Origin: Microbacterium sp.
Lineage (GTDB): Bacteria > Actinomycetota > Actinomycetes > Actinomycetales > Microbacteriaceae
Direction: 5' to 3'
NCBI RefSeq assembly: GCF_017305435.1
Contig: NZ_JAFKIP010000009.1
Span: forward strand, 62,001 to 126,000
DNA length: 64,000 nt
How positions within the stretch are numbered: position 1 is the stretch's first letter; each line of letters begins with the position of its first letter. The notes beneath the pieces were generated by a model that did no database searches, had not been told where the DNA came from, and saw only the letters and a list, made by a program, of their open reading frames with translations. Made by a program: the position numbers and the translations under genes. Shown here one piece after another: positions 54,240 to 62,208 of this stretch.

Positions 54240-56018
54240 TCAGGCGGGGCCGACCCGGACGATGCTCGAGACGGGCAGCGTGCGTTCGACGTCGACGGTG
54301 CGGTCGAGGCCCCGCAGACGCCCGCCGCCGAGCCCGGTCGCCTCGATCGTGAACGAGCGCTCGGCCCCCTGATCCTCGTCTGGACTGGCCGGCAGGCGTA
54401 CGGTGACCGTGATGGTCGCCCGGGTGCGGACGGCCTGCTCGAGCTCGCGGCCGAGCCATGCGGCATCCGCGTCTTCGGACTGCGCGGCGCGCAGGCGTGC
54501 GAGGAGGTCGGCGTACACCTCGACGGGGTCCGCCTCCGGCTCCGGCGGCGCGGCGAGGCGATGACGCTCGAGCGGGCGACGTGCGCCGTCGGCATCCACG
54601 GCGACGATCGGATAGCGGGCGTCGGCGATCATCCAGAACGCGGTGTCCGCGCTCGATCGGGTGATGAGGGCGTCCCCGTCCGGAATCAGCCCGAGGGGCC
54701 GCAGGGCCTGATCGACGGCGATCGTCTGCAGCATCGCGGCGTCGTCGCTCGTGACGCGCGTGCGTCCGCTTCCGTCCTGTCCGACGCGGAGCGTGCCGTG
54801 CCGGCTGGCGGAGCGCTCGATCTCGTAGGCGAGCGGCTGCGGCAGACCCGTGAGCGAGAGTTCGAGGAGGAAAGCCCGCAGGGAGTCGGCGGTCTCGCCC
54901 GCCGTGAGCGCGTCGGCGAGCGTCTCCGCGGTGAAGCGGTAGCTGGATGCCTGGGCACGCGATTCGCGACGCGCCATCGACCGCAGCCGCAGGTCCAGGT
55001 GCGGGGCGAGGGAGCCCGGGGCGATCGCGGTGAGGTCGTTCTGCAGATAGACGCGGTCGACTTCGGGCGGGAGGAGTGCGGCGAGTGCGGCCGCGTCGGG
55101 GGCGTCGCCCGCGGCTGCGCGCCGCATCCACACGGTCGGCTCGCCCGCGCCGTCGACGATCGCCCAACGCCGCAGGAGCCCCGCGAGCTCGTCGGCGCGC
55201 GCGGGCCAGGCCGGGTCGAACGGGTACGCGCCGGGCCAGGCGGGGGCGGCGAGCCAGCCGCCGGCTGCCGTGCGCAGCCCCGCCGGCAGGCCCGCGATCA
55301 GCCGCGCCGCGACGGCCGACCAGCGAGCGGCCGTGCTCCCGCCGAGCCAGTCGATGCCGGCGGGGGTGACGAGGAGCGCGCGCCCCTCCGGAGCGAGCAG
55401 GCCCGCACTCTGCCCGATCGCGACGAGGTCATCGGCGGCCGCGGCATCCTCGACCGCGCCGGTGTCGATGAGTCGCCGGCGGTCCGCGGCGCCGAGCGTG
55501 CCCGCCCCGATGCGGCCGAGAGGGGCGACGAGCGCCGCGTGCAGGACGTCGGCGAGCGAGGCCGTGGCGGTGAACGCGCGCTCGGCGGATGCCGCGTCGG
55601 CGGCGTTCTCGCCGATCGGCGTCCGTTCCGGTGTCGGCGCCGTGGTCGGGGAGAGTACGGCGACGCGGCTCGTCGCGCGGAAGGTGTCGGCGACGCTCTC
55701 CCAGACGCGCCCGTCGGCGTCGAGCAGCCCGCGCGCGACGAGCACGTCACGCGCGGGGCCGGGCTCGGCTGCGGTGGCTGTCGCCGCCGGTGCCGCTGAG
55801 GCGGCTGTCGCCGCCTCCAGCGCGTCCGCCTCTGCGGCGGTCAGATCGACGAGGGCGCGAGCGATCGACGTCGGATCGAGCAGCTGCTCGGCCGCGTCGA
55901 ACGCGTCGTTCCAGTGCGCGGCGGGGGAGACATGACGGGCGAGAAGCAGTGCGGCGAGGGAGCGGTCGTCCCGCGCCGCGAGCTCGTGCGCGAGCGTGCG
56001 CGCGGAGGGCCCGGTCAT
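54240..56018 (-). CDS. helicase-associated domain protein (XPB N-terminal-like)
   Basis: The 592 aa Ala-rich protein carries in its C-terminal half (about 350-520) the helicase C-terminal/XPB-Ssl2 N-terminal-like domain: VYLQNDLTAIAPGSLAPHL and YRFTAETLADALTAGETAD. No ATPase motifs are seen. It always seems to sit beside the XPB-type helicase in actinobacteria and may load it on DNA (inference). ATG 56018 is the family-like start; the frame open to 56192 overlaps the next gene. Confidence 0.85.
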   Translation of the reverse strand: MTGPSARTLAHELAARDDRSLAALLLARHVSPAAHWNDAFDAAEQLLDPTSIARALVDLTAAEADALEAATAASAAPAATATAAEPGPARDVLVARGLLDADGRVWESVADTFRATSRVAVLSPTTAPTPERTPIGENAADAASAERAFTATASLADVLHAALVAPLGRIGAGTLGAADRRRLIDTGAVEDAAAADDLVAIGQSAGLLAPEGRALLVTPAGIDWLGGSTAARWSAVAARLIAGLPAGLRTAAGGWLAAPAWPGAYPFDPAWPARADELAGLLRRWAIVDGAGEPTVWMRRAAAGDAPDAAALAALLPPEVDRVYLQNDLTAIAPGSLAPHLDLRLRSMARRESRAQASSYRFTAETLADALTAGETADSLRAFLLELSLTGLPQPLAYEIERSASRHGTLRVGQDGSGRTRVTSDDAAMLQTIAVDQALRPLGLIPDGDALITRSSADTAFWMIADARYPIVAVDADGARRPLERHRLAAPPEPEADPVEVYADLLARLRAAQSEDADAAWLGRELEQAVRTRATITVTVRLPASPDEDQGAERSFTIEATGLGGGRLRGLDRTVDVERTLPVSSIVRVGPA

Positions 56019-56020
56019 GA

Positions 56021-56302
56021 TCAGCGCCCCTTGCCGACCCGCGCCTTCCGGATGAAGGTCATGATGAGCACCGTCAGCAGGAGCAGGAACGCCACGATCG
56101 GGGCGATGTACACCGTCGTTCCGAGTGCGGGCCAGACGCCCGTGCCCATGTCCGCGCCCGAACGCGACCCGATGATGATGGCCGCGAAGCACACGATCGA
56201 CAGCACGACGAGCCCGAGGGACATGAACGCGAGGATGCGGTCGATCCGGCGGACGGGCAGATCGTCGGCCGGTTTCGGCGTGCGCGGTGCGGAGGAGGAC
56301 AT
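56021..56302 (-). CDS. small two-helix membrane protein
   Basis: The 93 aa protein has two membrane helices (about 24-46 and 60-82) with a basic tail RKARVGKGR. Similar proteins are labelled multidrug ABC transporter ATPase in databases, which the sequence does not support. It lies 2 bp upstream of the helicase-associated gene on the same strand. Start ATG 56302 has GGAGGAGG-like sequence nearby on the coding strand only weakly; GTG 56308 is possible. Confidence 0.75.
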   Translation of the reverse strand: MSSSAPRTPKPADDLPVRRIDRILAFMSLGLVVLSIVCFAAIIIGSRSGADMGTGVWPALGTTVYIAPIVAFLLLLTVLIMTFIRKARVGKGR

Positions 56303-56356
56303 CCGCACCAGCCTACTGCGTCGCGCCGCTCGCCGCGCAGCCCGTGCCGTAGGCTG

Positions 56357-56379
56357 AGAGGGGGGAATTCGTCCCCTCT
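56357..56379 (+). promoter_or_regulatory. 5' leader hairpin of the cold-shock-domain gene
   Basis: TAGGCT (56350-56355) looks like a -10 box. The expected transcript then begins inside AGAGGGG (56357-56363), which pairs with CCCCTCT (56373-56379) around a 9-nt loop, followed by TTT. It may be a 5' stabilising or temperature-sensitive structure. Confidence 0.35.
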
Positions 56380-56421
56380 TTCACAGCGCCCGCACACGGC
56401 GAGCACATCAGCGAGGTTCAC

Positions 56422-56802
56422 ATGCCCACCGGCAAGGTCAGGTTCTACGACGACGAGAAGGGTTTCGGCTTCATCACCGCCGATGACGGCCAGGACGTCT
56501 TCCTGCACGCCACGGCCCTTCCTGCGGGATCGGTCGTGAAGACGGGCTCGCGACTCGAGTTCGGTGTCGCCGACGGCAAGCGCGGTCTGCAGGCGCTCGC
56601 GGTGCGCGTGCTCGACGCTCCTGTGAGCCTCGCCAAGCGCAACCGTCCGAAGGCCGACGACATGGCGGTCATCATCGAGGACGTCGTGAAGCTGCTCGAC
56701 AAGGTCGGAGGCGACCTCCGCCGCGGGCACTACCCGAGCGGAGCCCAGGGCACGAAGGTCGCGGCGATCCTGCGCAAGGTGGCCGATGACCTCGACGCCT
56801 GA
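56422..56802 (+). CDS. cold shock domain protein with C-terminal extension
   Basis: The 126 aa protein has a cold shock domain (1-68) with KGFGFITAD and VFLHATAL, then about 58 helical residues (MAVIIEDVVKLLDKVGGDLR). This CspB-like extended form is separate from the single-domain CspA at 46444. The 3' end overlaps the DUF3027 gene by 17 bp. Confidence 0.9.
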   Translation: MPTGKVRFYDDEKGFGFITADDGQDVFLHATALPAGSVVKTGSRLEFGVADGKRGLQALAVRVLDAPVSLAKRNRPKADDMAVIIEDVVKLLDKVGGDLRRGHYPSGAQGTKVAAILRKVADDLDA

Positions 56803-57397
56803 GCCCGTGACGTCGATGCACGGCTCCGCGGACGAGCGCCTGATCGGCGCGCACGATCTCGCCGTCGCGGCGCTGCGGGAGATCACGCCGGCGGCGACGA
56901 TCGGCGAGCCCGTGGGCTACACGCTCGAGGACGGCGGCGTCGTGTCGCTGCGTTTCGCGAACACGATGGAGGGCTACCCGGGCTGGTTCTGGACGGTGAG
57001 CGTCGCCGTCGTGGAGGACGCCGACCCGACCGTGCTCGAAGCCGAGCTGCTGCCCGGTGACGGGGCGCTGCTCGCGCCGGAGTGGATCCCCTGGGCCGTG
57101 CGGCTCGCCGAGTATCAGGCGGCCGCTGCGGCCGCCGCGGAGGCGGACGACCACGACGAGGACATCGACGACATCGAGGACGACGACGATCACGACGTCG
57201 ACGATCTGGACGATCTGGATGCCGCCGACTTCGACGACGACGGCTCGCCGATCCTCCACGCGGGCGACGTCGACGGCGTCGACATCGACGAGCTCGACGA
57301 CTCCGCCCCCGACGCGGCTGAAGACGACGACGCCGACCCCGACGGCGACGACACCGACCTCGCCGACTCCGACGACGAGACCGCTCAACCCCGGTGA
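56786..57397 (+). CDS. DUF3027 domain protein with very acidic tail
   Basis: The 203 aa protein has a DUF3027 domain (about 15-115) with SLRFANTMEGYPGWFWTVSV and LLAPEWIPWAVRLAEYQ. The last ~85 residues are mostly Asp and Glu with spaced Ile/Leu (DDIEDDDDHDVDDLDDL), probably disordered. The domain's function is unknown. It is translationally coupled to the cold-shock gene by overlap. Confidence 0.88.
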   Translation: MTSTPEPVTSMHGSADERLIGAHDLAVAALREITPAATIGEPVGYTLEDGGVVSLRFANTMEGYPGWFWTVSVAVVEDADPTVLEAELLPGDGALLAPEWIPWAVRLAEYQAAAAAAAEADDHDEDIDDIEDDDDHDVDDLDDLDAADFDDDGSPILHAGDVDGVDIDELDDSAPDAAEDDDADPDGDDTDLADSDDETAQPR

Positions 57398-57433
57398 TCG
57401 AGTGCCGGCGCGCAGCGCCGGTGTATCGAGATC
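57392..57433. repeat. dispersed palindromic repeat, copy 2
   Basis: It has the same outer arms as 48430-48472, in opposite orientation, with a perfect inner stem CCGGCGC/GCGCCGG. It overlaps the end of the DUF3027 gene. A direct repeat GTCGGCCGGC occurs twice in the following gap (about 57512-57534); otherwise nothing is seen up to 57552. Confidence 0.75.
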
Positions 57434-57552
57434 ACCCCACCCCTCCCGCGCGAGGTAGTGGTCACTCGTGGCGCTCACGGACGCCGGGATGCCGCCACAA
57501 CTGCCCACAAGTCGGCCGGCCAGGTCGGCCGGCGCCGCACACCGGCGCGGGC

Positions 57553-58704
<1,152 letters not shown>

Positions 58705-58735
58705 TCACCCCCGACATCGCGCACCGAGGCCTGCC

Positions 58736-59443
58736 ATGACCGATCTGATCGACACCACCGAGATGTACCTGCGCACGATCCTCGAACTCGAGGAGGAGGG
58801 GATCGTCCCCCTTCGCGCGCGCATCTCCGAGCGCCTCGGTCACTCGGGTCCCACGGTGTCGCAGACGGTCGGACGCATGGAGCGCGACGGCCTCGTCGTC
58901 GTGACCGACGACCGCTCGCTCGCGCTCACCGACTCGGGGCGGCACAAGGCCGTCGACGTGATGCGCAAGCACCGCCTCGCCGAGCGGCTCCTCTCCGACG
59001 TCATCGGCCTCGACTGGGCGTTCGTCCACGAAGAGGCGTGCCGGTGGGAGCACGTCATGAGCGAGCAGGTGGAGCGCCGCCTCATCGAGCTGCTCGGCCA
59101 CCCGACCGAGTCCCCGTACGGCAACCCCATTCCGGGTCTCGACCAGCTGGGCGACGTCCCGGCGCGCACGTTCGACGACGGCGTCGTCGGGCTCGTGCGC
59201 CTTCTGAACGAGACGGGCGGCCCCGTCTCGGGCACCGTCCGTCGCCTCGCGGAGCCGGTCCAGGTCGACCCCGAGCTGCTCACGCAGCTGCGCGAGGCGG
59301 GTGTCGTCCCGGGAGCGACGGGCGACTACCGCTTCAGCGAGGGGTACGTGCTCGTGCAGATGGACGGCCAGGCCGACGGTCTCGAACTGCCCGTCGAGGT
59401 CGCCTCGCACATCTTCCTGGTGGATGCCGCGCCGCAGGCCTGA
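58736..59443 (+). CDS. DtxR/IdeR-type metal-dependent regulator
   Basis: The 235 aa regulator has an N-terminal winged helix (GHSGPTVSQTVGRMERDGLV), a dimerisation domain and a C-terminal SH3-like domain (about 150-235). The metal ligands of DtxR are present: Met10 and Cys-x-x-Glu-His in EEACRWEHVM. The Cys favours iron over manganese sensing. It probably represses iron uptake when iron is plentiful. ATG 58736 fits the family start MTDLIDTTEMYLRTI. Confidence 0.93.
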   Translation: MTDLIDTTEMYLRTILELEEEGIVPLRARISERLGHSGPTVSQTVGRMERDGLVVVTDDRSLALTDSGRHKAVDVMRKHRLAERLLSDVIGLDWAFVHEEACRWEHVMSEQVERRLIELLGHPTESPYGNPIPGLDQLGDVPARTFDDGVVGLVRLLNETGGPVSGTVRRLAEPVQVDPELLTQLREAGVVPGATGDYRFSEGYVLVQMDGQADGLELPVEVASHIFLVDAAPQA

Positions 59444-59509
59444 CCGGCCCGGGCGCATCCCCCGAGCCTGAACGCCTGGTGGGAGAGTCCTGGGCGCCGC
59501 GAACCCCGC

Positions 59510-59698
59510 GTGACATATTCGTTACCTTCCGGTAGCCTCGAAAAGTCCACCTGGCGAGAAGCCCGCCACGGACCGCCGCTCGGATTGCCTCATGGGTTCG
59601 TCGTCCGCACGGTGAAGCCCGTACATCTGTGCCCGACACCGAGTGCCGACGAACCAGCAATCCTCCGCCGGAGGGCATGCAGAGGCGCCGGAGGACCA
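59510..59698 (+). promoter_or_regulatory. promoter and long structured leader of the M23 peptidase gene
   Basis: GTGACA (59510-59515) and TAGCCT (59533-59538) with 17-bp spacing predict a ~155-nt leader. Stems in it: TGGCG/CGCCA near 59550-59568; GGATTGC (59582-59588) with GCAATCC (59657-59663); GGTTCGTCG (59595-59603) with CGACGAACC (59647-59655); GCAC/GTGC and GGTG/CACC (59607-59614 with 59637-59646). The nested stems form one long arm. I could not match it to the ydaO (c-di-AMP) consensus I remember, though that class often precedes cell-wall peptidases. Confidence 0.6.
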
Positions 59699-60613
59699 TT
59701 GGCTGAACAGTTCGACTCGTCGCGAGAGACTCCCGAATCCGACGCGACGACCCCCGCTCCCACGCGACGCACGGCCCTCGGCCGTGTCCGCGCCCTCGCG
59801 ACCACGCGGGCGACGTCGCCCGCACCGCGTCGCGCGGCATCCGCCCCGCAGAGCCGTGCCGCTCGTCGCGCGGCCGGCAAGCCGCACCCGATGCGCAGCT
59901 TCCTGACGGTCGCCGCCGTCGCCGGCCTCGTCGCCACGGTGGCCGTGCCCGCCGCGCTGAGCGCGACCGGCGGCACCCCCGCCGAGGCCGCCGTCACGAC
60001 GCTGCAGCAGGTCGCCGCGGACAACGCCCAGTCGCTCGTCGTCGCCTCCGAGGCGACGCCCGCGGCGCTCGAGCGCGGCAGCTACACGGCGACCACGCCC
60101 GAGGAGATCCAGGCGAAGAAGGACGAGGATGCCGCGAAGGCGGCCGCGGCCGCGCGCATCGCTGCGGCATCCACCACCACGTCGAGCGATTACACGGGCT
60201 CGCTCGCCGAGTCGATCGCGCCGGCCGGCTCGGTCGTGCGTCCGTTGCCGTACTTCAACAACTTCGGCGAGCCGTACGCGGGCCACAAGGGCACCGACTA
60301 CATGGTCGAGCGCGGCACGCCGATCTACGCGATCGCCGACGGCGTCGTCGTCGCCTCCGACGAGAACGGCCCGGGCTGGGGCGTCTACATCAAGATCGCC
60401 CACAACATCGGCGGCCAGAGCGTCACCTCGCTGTACGCCCACATGCTCTACGGCTCGCGCCGGGTCGCCGTCGGCGACACGGTCCGCGCCGGTCAGCTCA
60501 TCGGCCAGGTGAGCGACACGGGCCTCGCGTACGGCACGCACCTGCACCTGGAGATCTACGTCAACGGCTCGTGGATCTTCGCCGAGGACTTCCTGCAGGC
60601 CAACGTCCACTGA
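59699..60613 (+). CDS. M23 family peptidoglycan endopeptidase
   Basis: The 304 aa protein starts at TTG 59699 behind a perfect GGAGGA site. It has a basic N-terminal tail, a membrane/signal helix (about 68-90, ending near ATGGTPAEAA), an Ala/Lys-rich coiled-coil-like spacer and a LytM domain (about 180-300). The zinc site is in GHKGTDYMVE (His and Asp) and GTHLHLEIYVNG (HxH). It hydrolyses peptide cross-links outside the cell. Use of TTG and a structured leader suggest tight control. Confidence 0.88.
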   Translation: MAEQFDSSRETPESDATTPAPTRRTALGRVRALATTRATSPAPRRAASAPQSRAARRAAGKPHPMRSFLTVAAVAGLVATVAVPAALSATGGTPAEAAVTTLQQVAADNAQSLVVASEATPAALERGSYTATTPEEIQAKKDEDAAKAAAAARIAAASTTTSSDYTGSLAESIAPAGSVVRPLPYFNNFGEPYAGHKGTDYMVERGTPIYAIADGVVVASDENGPGWGVYIKIAHNIGGQSVTSLYAHMLYGSRRVAVGDTVRAGQLIGQVSDTGLAYGTHLHLEIYVNGSWIFAEDFLQANVH

Positions 60614-60660
60614 GTGCGTTACCCTGAACCCGACGCTCGCAGAAGCCGAGGGGGAAGCTG

Positions 60661-60792
60661 ATGGACGCAGCAGGAGCAGGCATCCGCACCATGGATGCCC
60701 TCTGCCGGAATGTCTCCGGTCGCTACGTCCTGCGGCATCGCGTGCACGAGAGTCGCGGCATCCGCCGCGCGACGAAGGCGCTGTCTCGATGA
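60661..60792 (+). CDS. possible 43-aa small protein ending in a terminator
   Basis: ATG 60661, preceded by GAGGGGGAAG at good spacing, opens a 43-codon frame ending at TGA 60790-60792, within the terminator loop that follows. The product would be Arg-rich (ending RRATKALSR) with no known motif. The transcript could instead be a small noncoding RNA or a leader of the HNH gene. Not proven to be translated. Confidence 0.4.
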   Translation: MDAAGAGIRTMDALCRNVSGRYVLRHRVHESRGIRRATKALSR

Positions 60793-60805
60793 CGGCGCCT
60801 TTTTT
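60775..60805 (+). terminator. intrinsic terminator with six T residues
   Basis: AAGGCGC (60775-60781) pairs with GCGCCTT (60795-60801), with an inner GTC/GAC, followed by a run of six T (60800-60805). It is the clearest Rho-independent terminator in the window. It ends the M23 or small-ORF transcript, 87 bp before the HNH gene. Confidence 0.85.
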
Positions 60806-60891
60806 CGTGCCCGCACGCTCCTTCCCGGGGCCTGCGCGCGTCGACCGAGAGGCCCGCTGAAGCCGTCAGGGGCCGTTCGAGAGGACGCCGC

Positions 60892-61389
60892 ATGCGCACA
60901 CTGGTACTGAACGCAGGATACGAACCGCTCGCCATCGTCTCCTTCAAACGAGCCCTCGTGCTCGTCATGAACGAGAAGGCCACCGTGATCGAGCACATCG
61001 ACGGGAACCCCGTCTGGGGGCTGAGGGGGCCGTTGGACCGCCCCGCCGTCATCGTGCTGACACGGTATGTCCGGGTTCCGGGGGCGCGCCGGGTGCCCGT
61101 CACGCGCCGCGGGGTGCTGCGGCGCGACGCGCACCGCTGCGCCTATTGCGGCGCCGGCGCCACGACGATCGACCACGTGCTGCCGCGCTCGCGCGGGGGA
61201 GCGGATTCGTGGGAGAACCTCGTCGCCTGCTGCCTGCGCTGCAACAACGTCAAGGGCGATCGCACGCCGCAGGAGATGAACTGGGAGCTGCGTTGGATGC
61301 CGCAGCCGCCGCGGGGCGCGCAGTGGACCGTGCGGGGCACGGAGCGCTCCGACCCTGCCTGGGAGCCGTACCTCTCGCTCGCCGCCTGA
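60892..61389 (+). CDS. HNH endonuclease
   Basis: The 165 aa protein begins MRTLVLNAGYEPLAIVSFKR, a conserved actinobacterial head. Its HNH domain is residues ~80-125: zinc pairs CAYCG and CLRCN, catalytic TIDHVLPRSRGG and the Asn in ENLVACC. It is a stand-alone chromosomal HNH protein of unknown biological role; no methylase or phage genes are near. Confidence 0.9.
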   Translation: MRTLVLNAGYEPLAIVSFKRALVLVMNEKATVIEHIDGNPVWGLRGPLDRPAVIVLTRYVRVPGARRVPVTRRGVLRRDAHRCAYCGAGATTIDHVLPRSRGGADSWENLVACCLRCNNVKGDRTPQEMNWELRWMPQPPRGAQWTVRGTERSDPAWEPYLSLAA

Positions 61390-61456
61390 TTCCGAGGCTT
61401 CTCCGGCGGCTCCGGTCGCGATGTCGGATGCCGTGATTATCTTCGATCTCACCGGA

Positions 61457-61485
61457 TTGAAGTACTAGAACAGAAGTTCTAGCCT
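61457..61485 (+). promoter_or_regulatory. SOS (LexA) box and promoter of imuA'-imuB-dnaE2
   Basis: TTGAAG (61457-61462) and TAGCCT (61480-61485), 17-bp spacing, flank a perfect palindrome CTAGAAC-AGAA-GTTCTAG (61465-61482). The core GAAC-N4-GTTC is the actinobacterial LexA box. LexA binding here would block the polymerase. Confidence 0.88.
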
Positions 61486-61503
61486 GGTGAGGTGAGGACG
61501 ATC

Positions 61504-62208
61504 ATGGCGGACGCGGGGGCGATCCAGGCGCTGCGCGCGCAGGTGGAGCGCCTGCAGGGGCGCCGCCTCGACGTGCCCGTGCTGCCGGTGCCGCCGGCGC
61601 TCGCCGAGCTCCTCCCCGGCGGCGGCCTGCGCCCGGGGTCCTCGTACGCGCTCGGGCGCTCGACGTCGCTGCTGTTCGCGCTGCTCGCCCGCCCGTCGCA
61701 GAGCGGCGCGTGGTGCGCCGCGGTGGGGATGCCGCACCTCGGTGCCGAGGCGGCTCGGGCGGCGGGGGTCGACCTGTCGCGGCTCGTCCTCGTGCCCGAC
61801 CCCGGGCAGCGCTGGCTCGCGGTCACGGCGGCGATCGCCGACGTGTTGCCGGTCGTCGCGGTGCGTCCGCCCGCGCGCGCGAAGGATGCCGACATCGCGC
61901 GCCTGGCGGCCCGCATGCGCGAGCGGGAGGCGGTGCTGCTCGTGCAGGGGCCGTGGCCGCAGACCGAGGCGATGATCGACGTCGGCGACCCGTCCTGGTC
62001 GGGTCTCGGCGAGGGCTACGGACTGCTCGACGGGCGTGAGCTGACCGTCACAGTGACCAGTCGCCGCTTCCCGTCTCCGCGCACGGGCCGCGTGCTCCTG
62101 CCGGATGCCGCGGGCGCCGTCTCCGGCGTCACCGGAGCCTCCGCCACCTTCGCCCCCGAGAAGCACAGCGTCGAACCGCGCTGGGGCCTGTCGCGGGCGG
62201 TGGGCTGA
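61504..62208 (+). CDS. imuA': mutasome accessory protein ImuA'
   Basis: The 234 aa RecA-like protein starts with IQALRAQVERLQGRRLD. It keeps the fold of the actinobacterial ImuA' but the nucleotide loop region (GRSTSLLFALLARP) is not a normal Walker A. ATG 61504 has GAGGAC upstream; GTG 61492 is an alternative. It is the first gene of the SOS-induced translesion operon and helps ImuB and DnaE2. Identification rests on gene order, SOS box and weak sequence features. Confidence 0.82.
   Translation: MADAGAIQALRAQVERLQGRRLDVPVLPVPPALAELLPGGGLRPGSSYALGRSTSLLFALLARPSQSGAWCAAVGMPHLGAEAARAAGVDLSRLVLVPDPGQRWLAVTAAIADVLPVVAVRPPARAKDADIARLAARMREREAVLLVQGPWPQTEAMIDVGDPSWSGLGEGYGLLDGRELTVTVTSRRFPSPRTGRVLLPDAAGAVSGVTGASATFAPEKHSVEPRWGLSRAVG

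Noticed and set aside
59540..59698. Annotation of the M23 leader as a ydaO (c-di-AMP) riboswitch
   Set aside because: The conserved blocks of that class, as I remember them, are not visible; kept as an unassigned structured leader.
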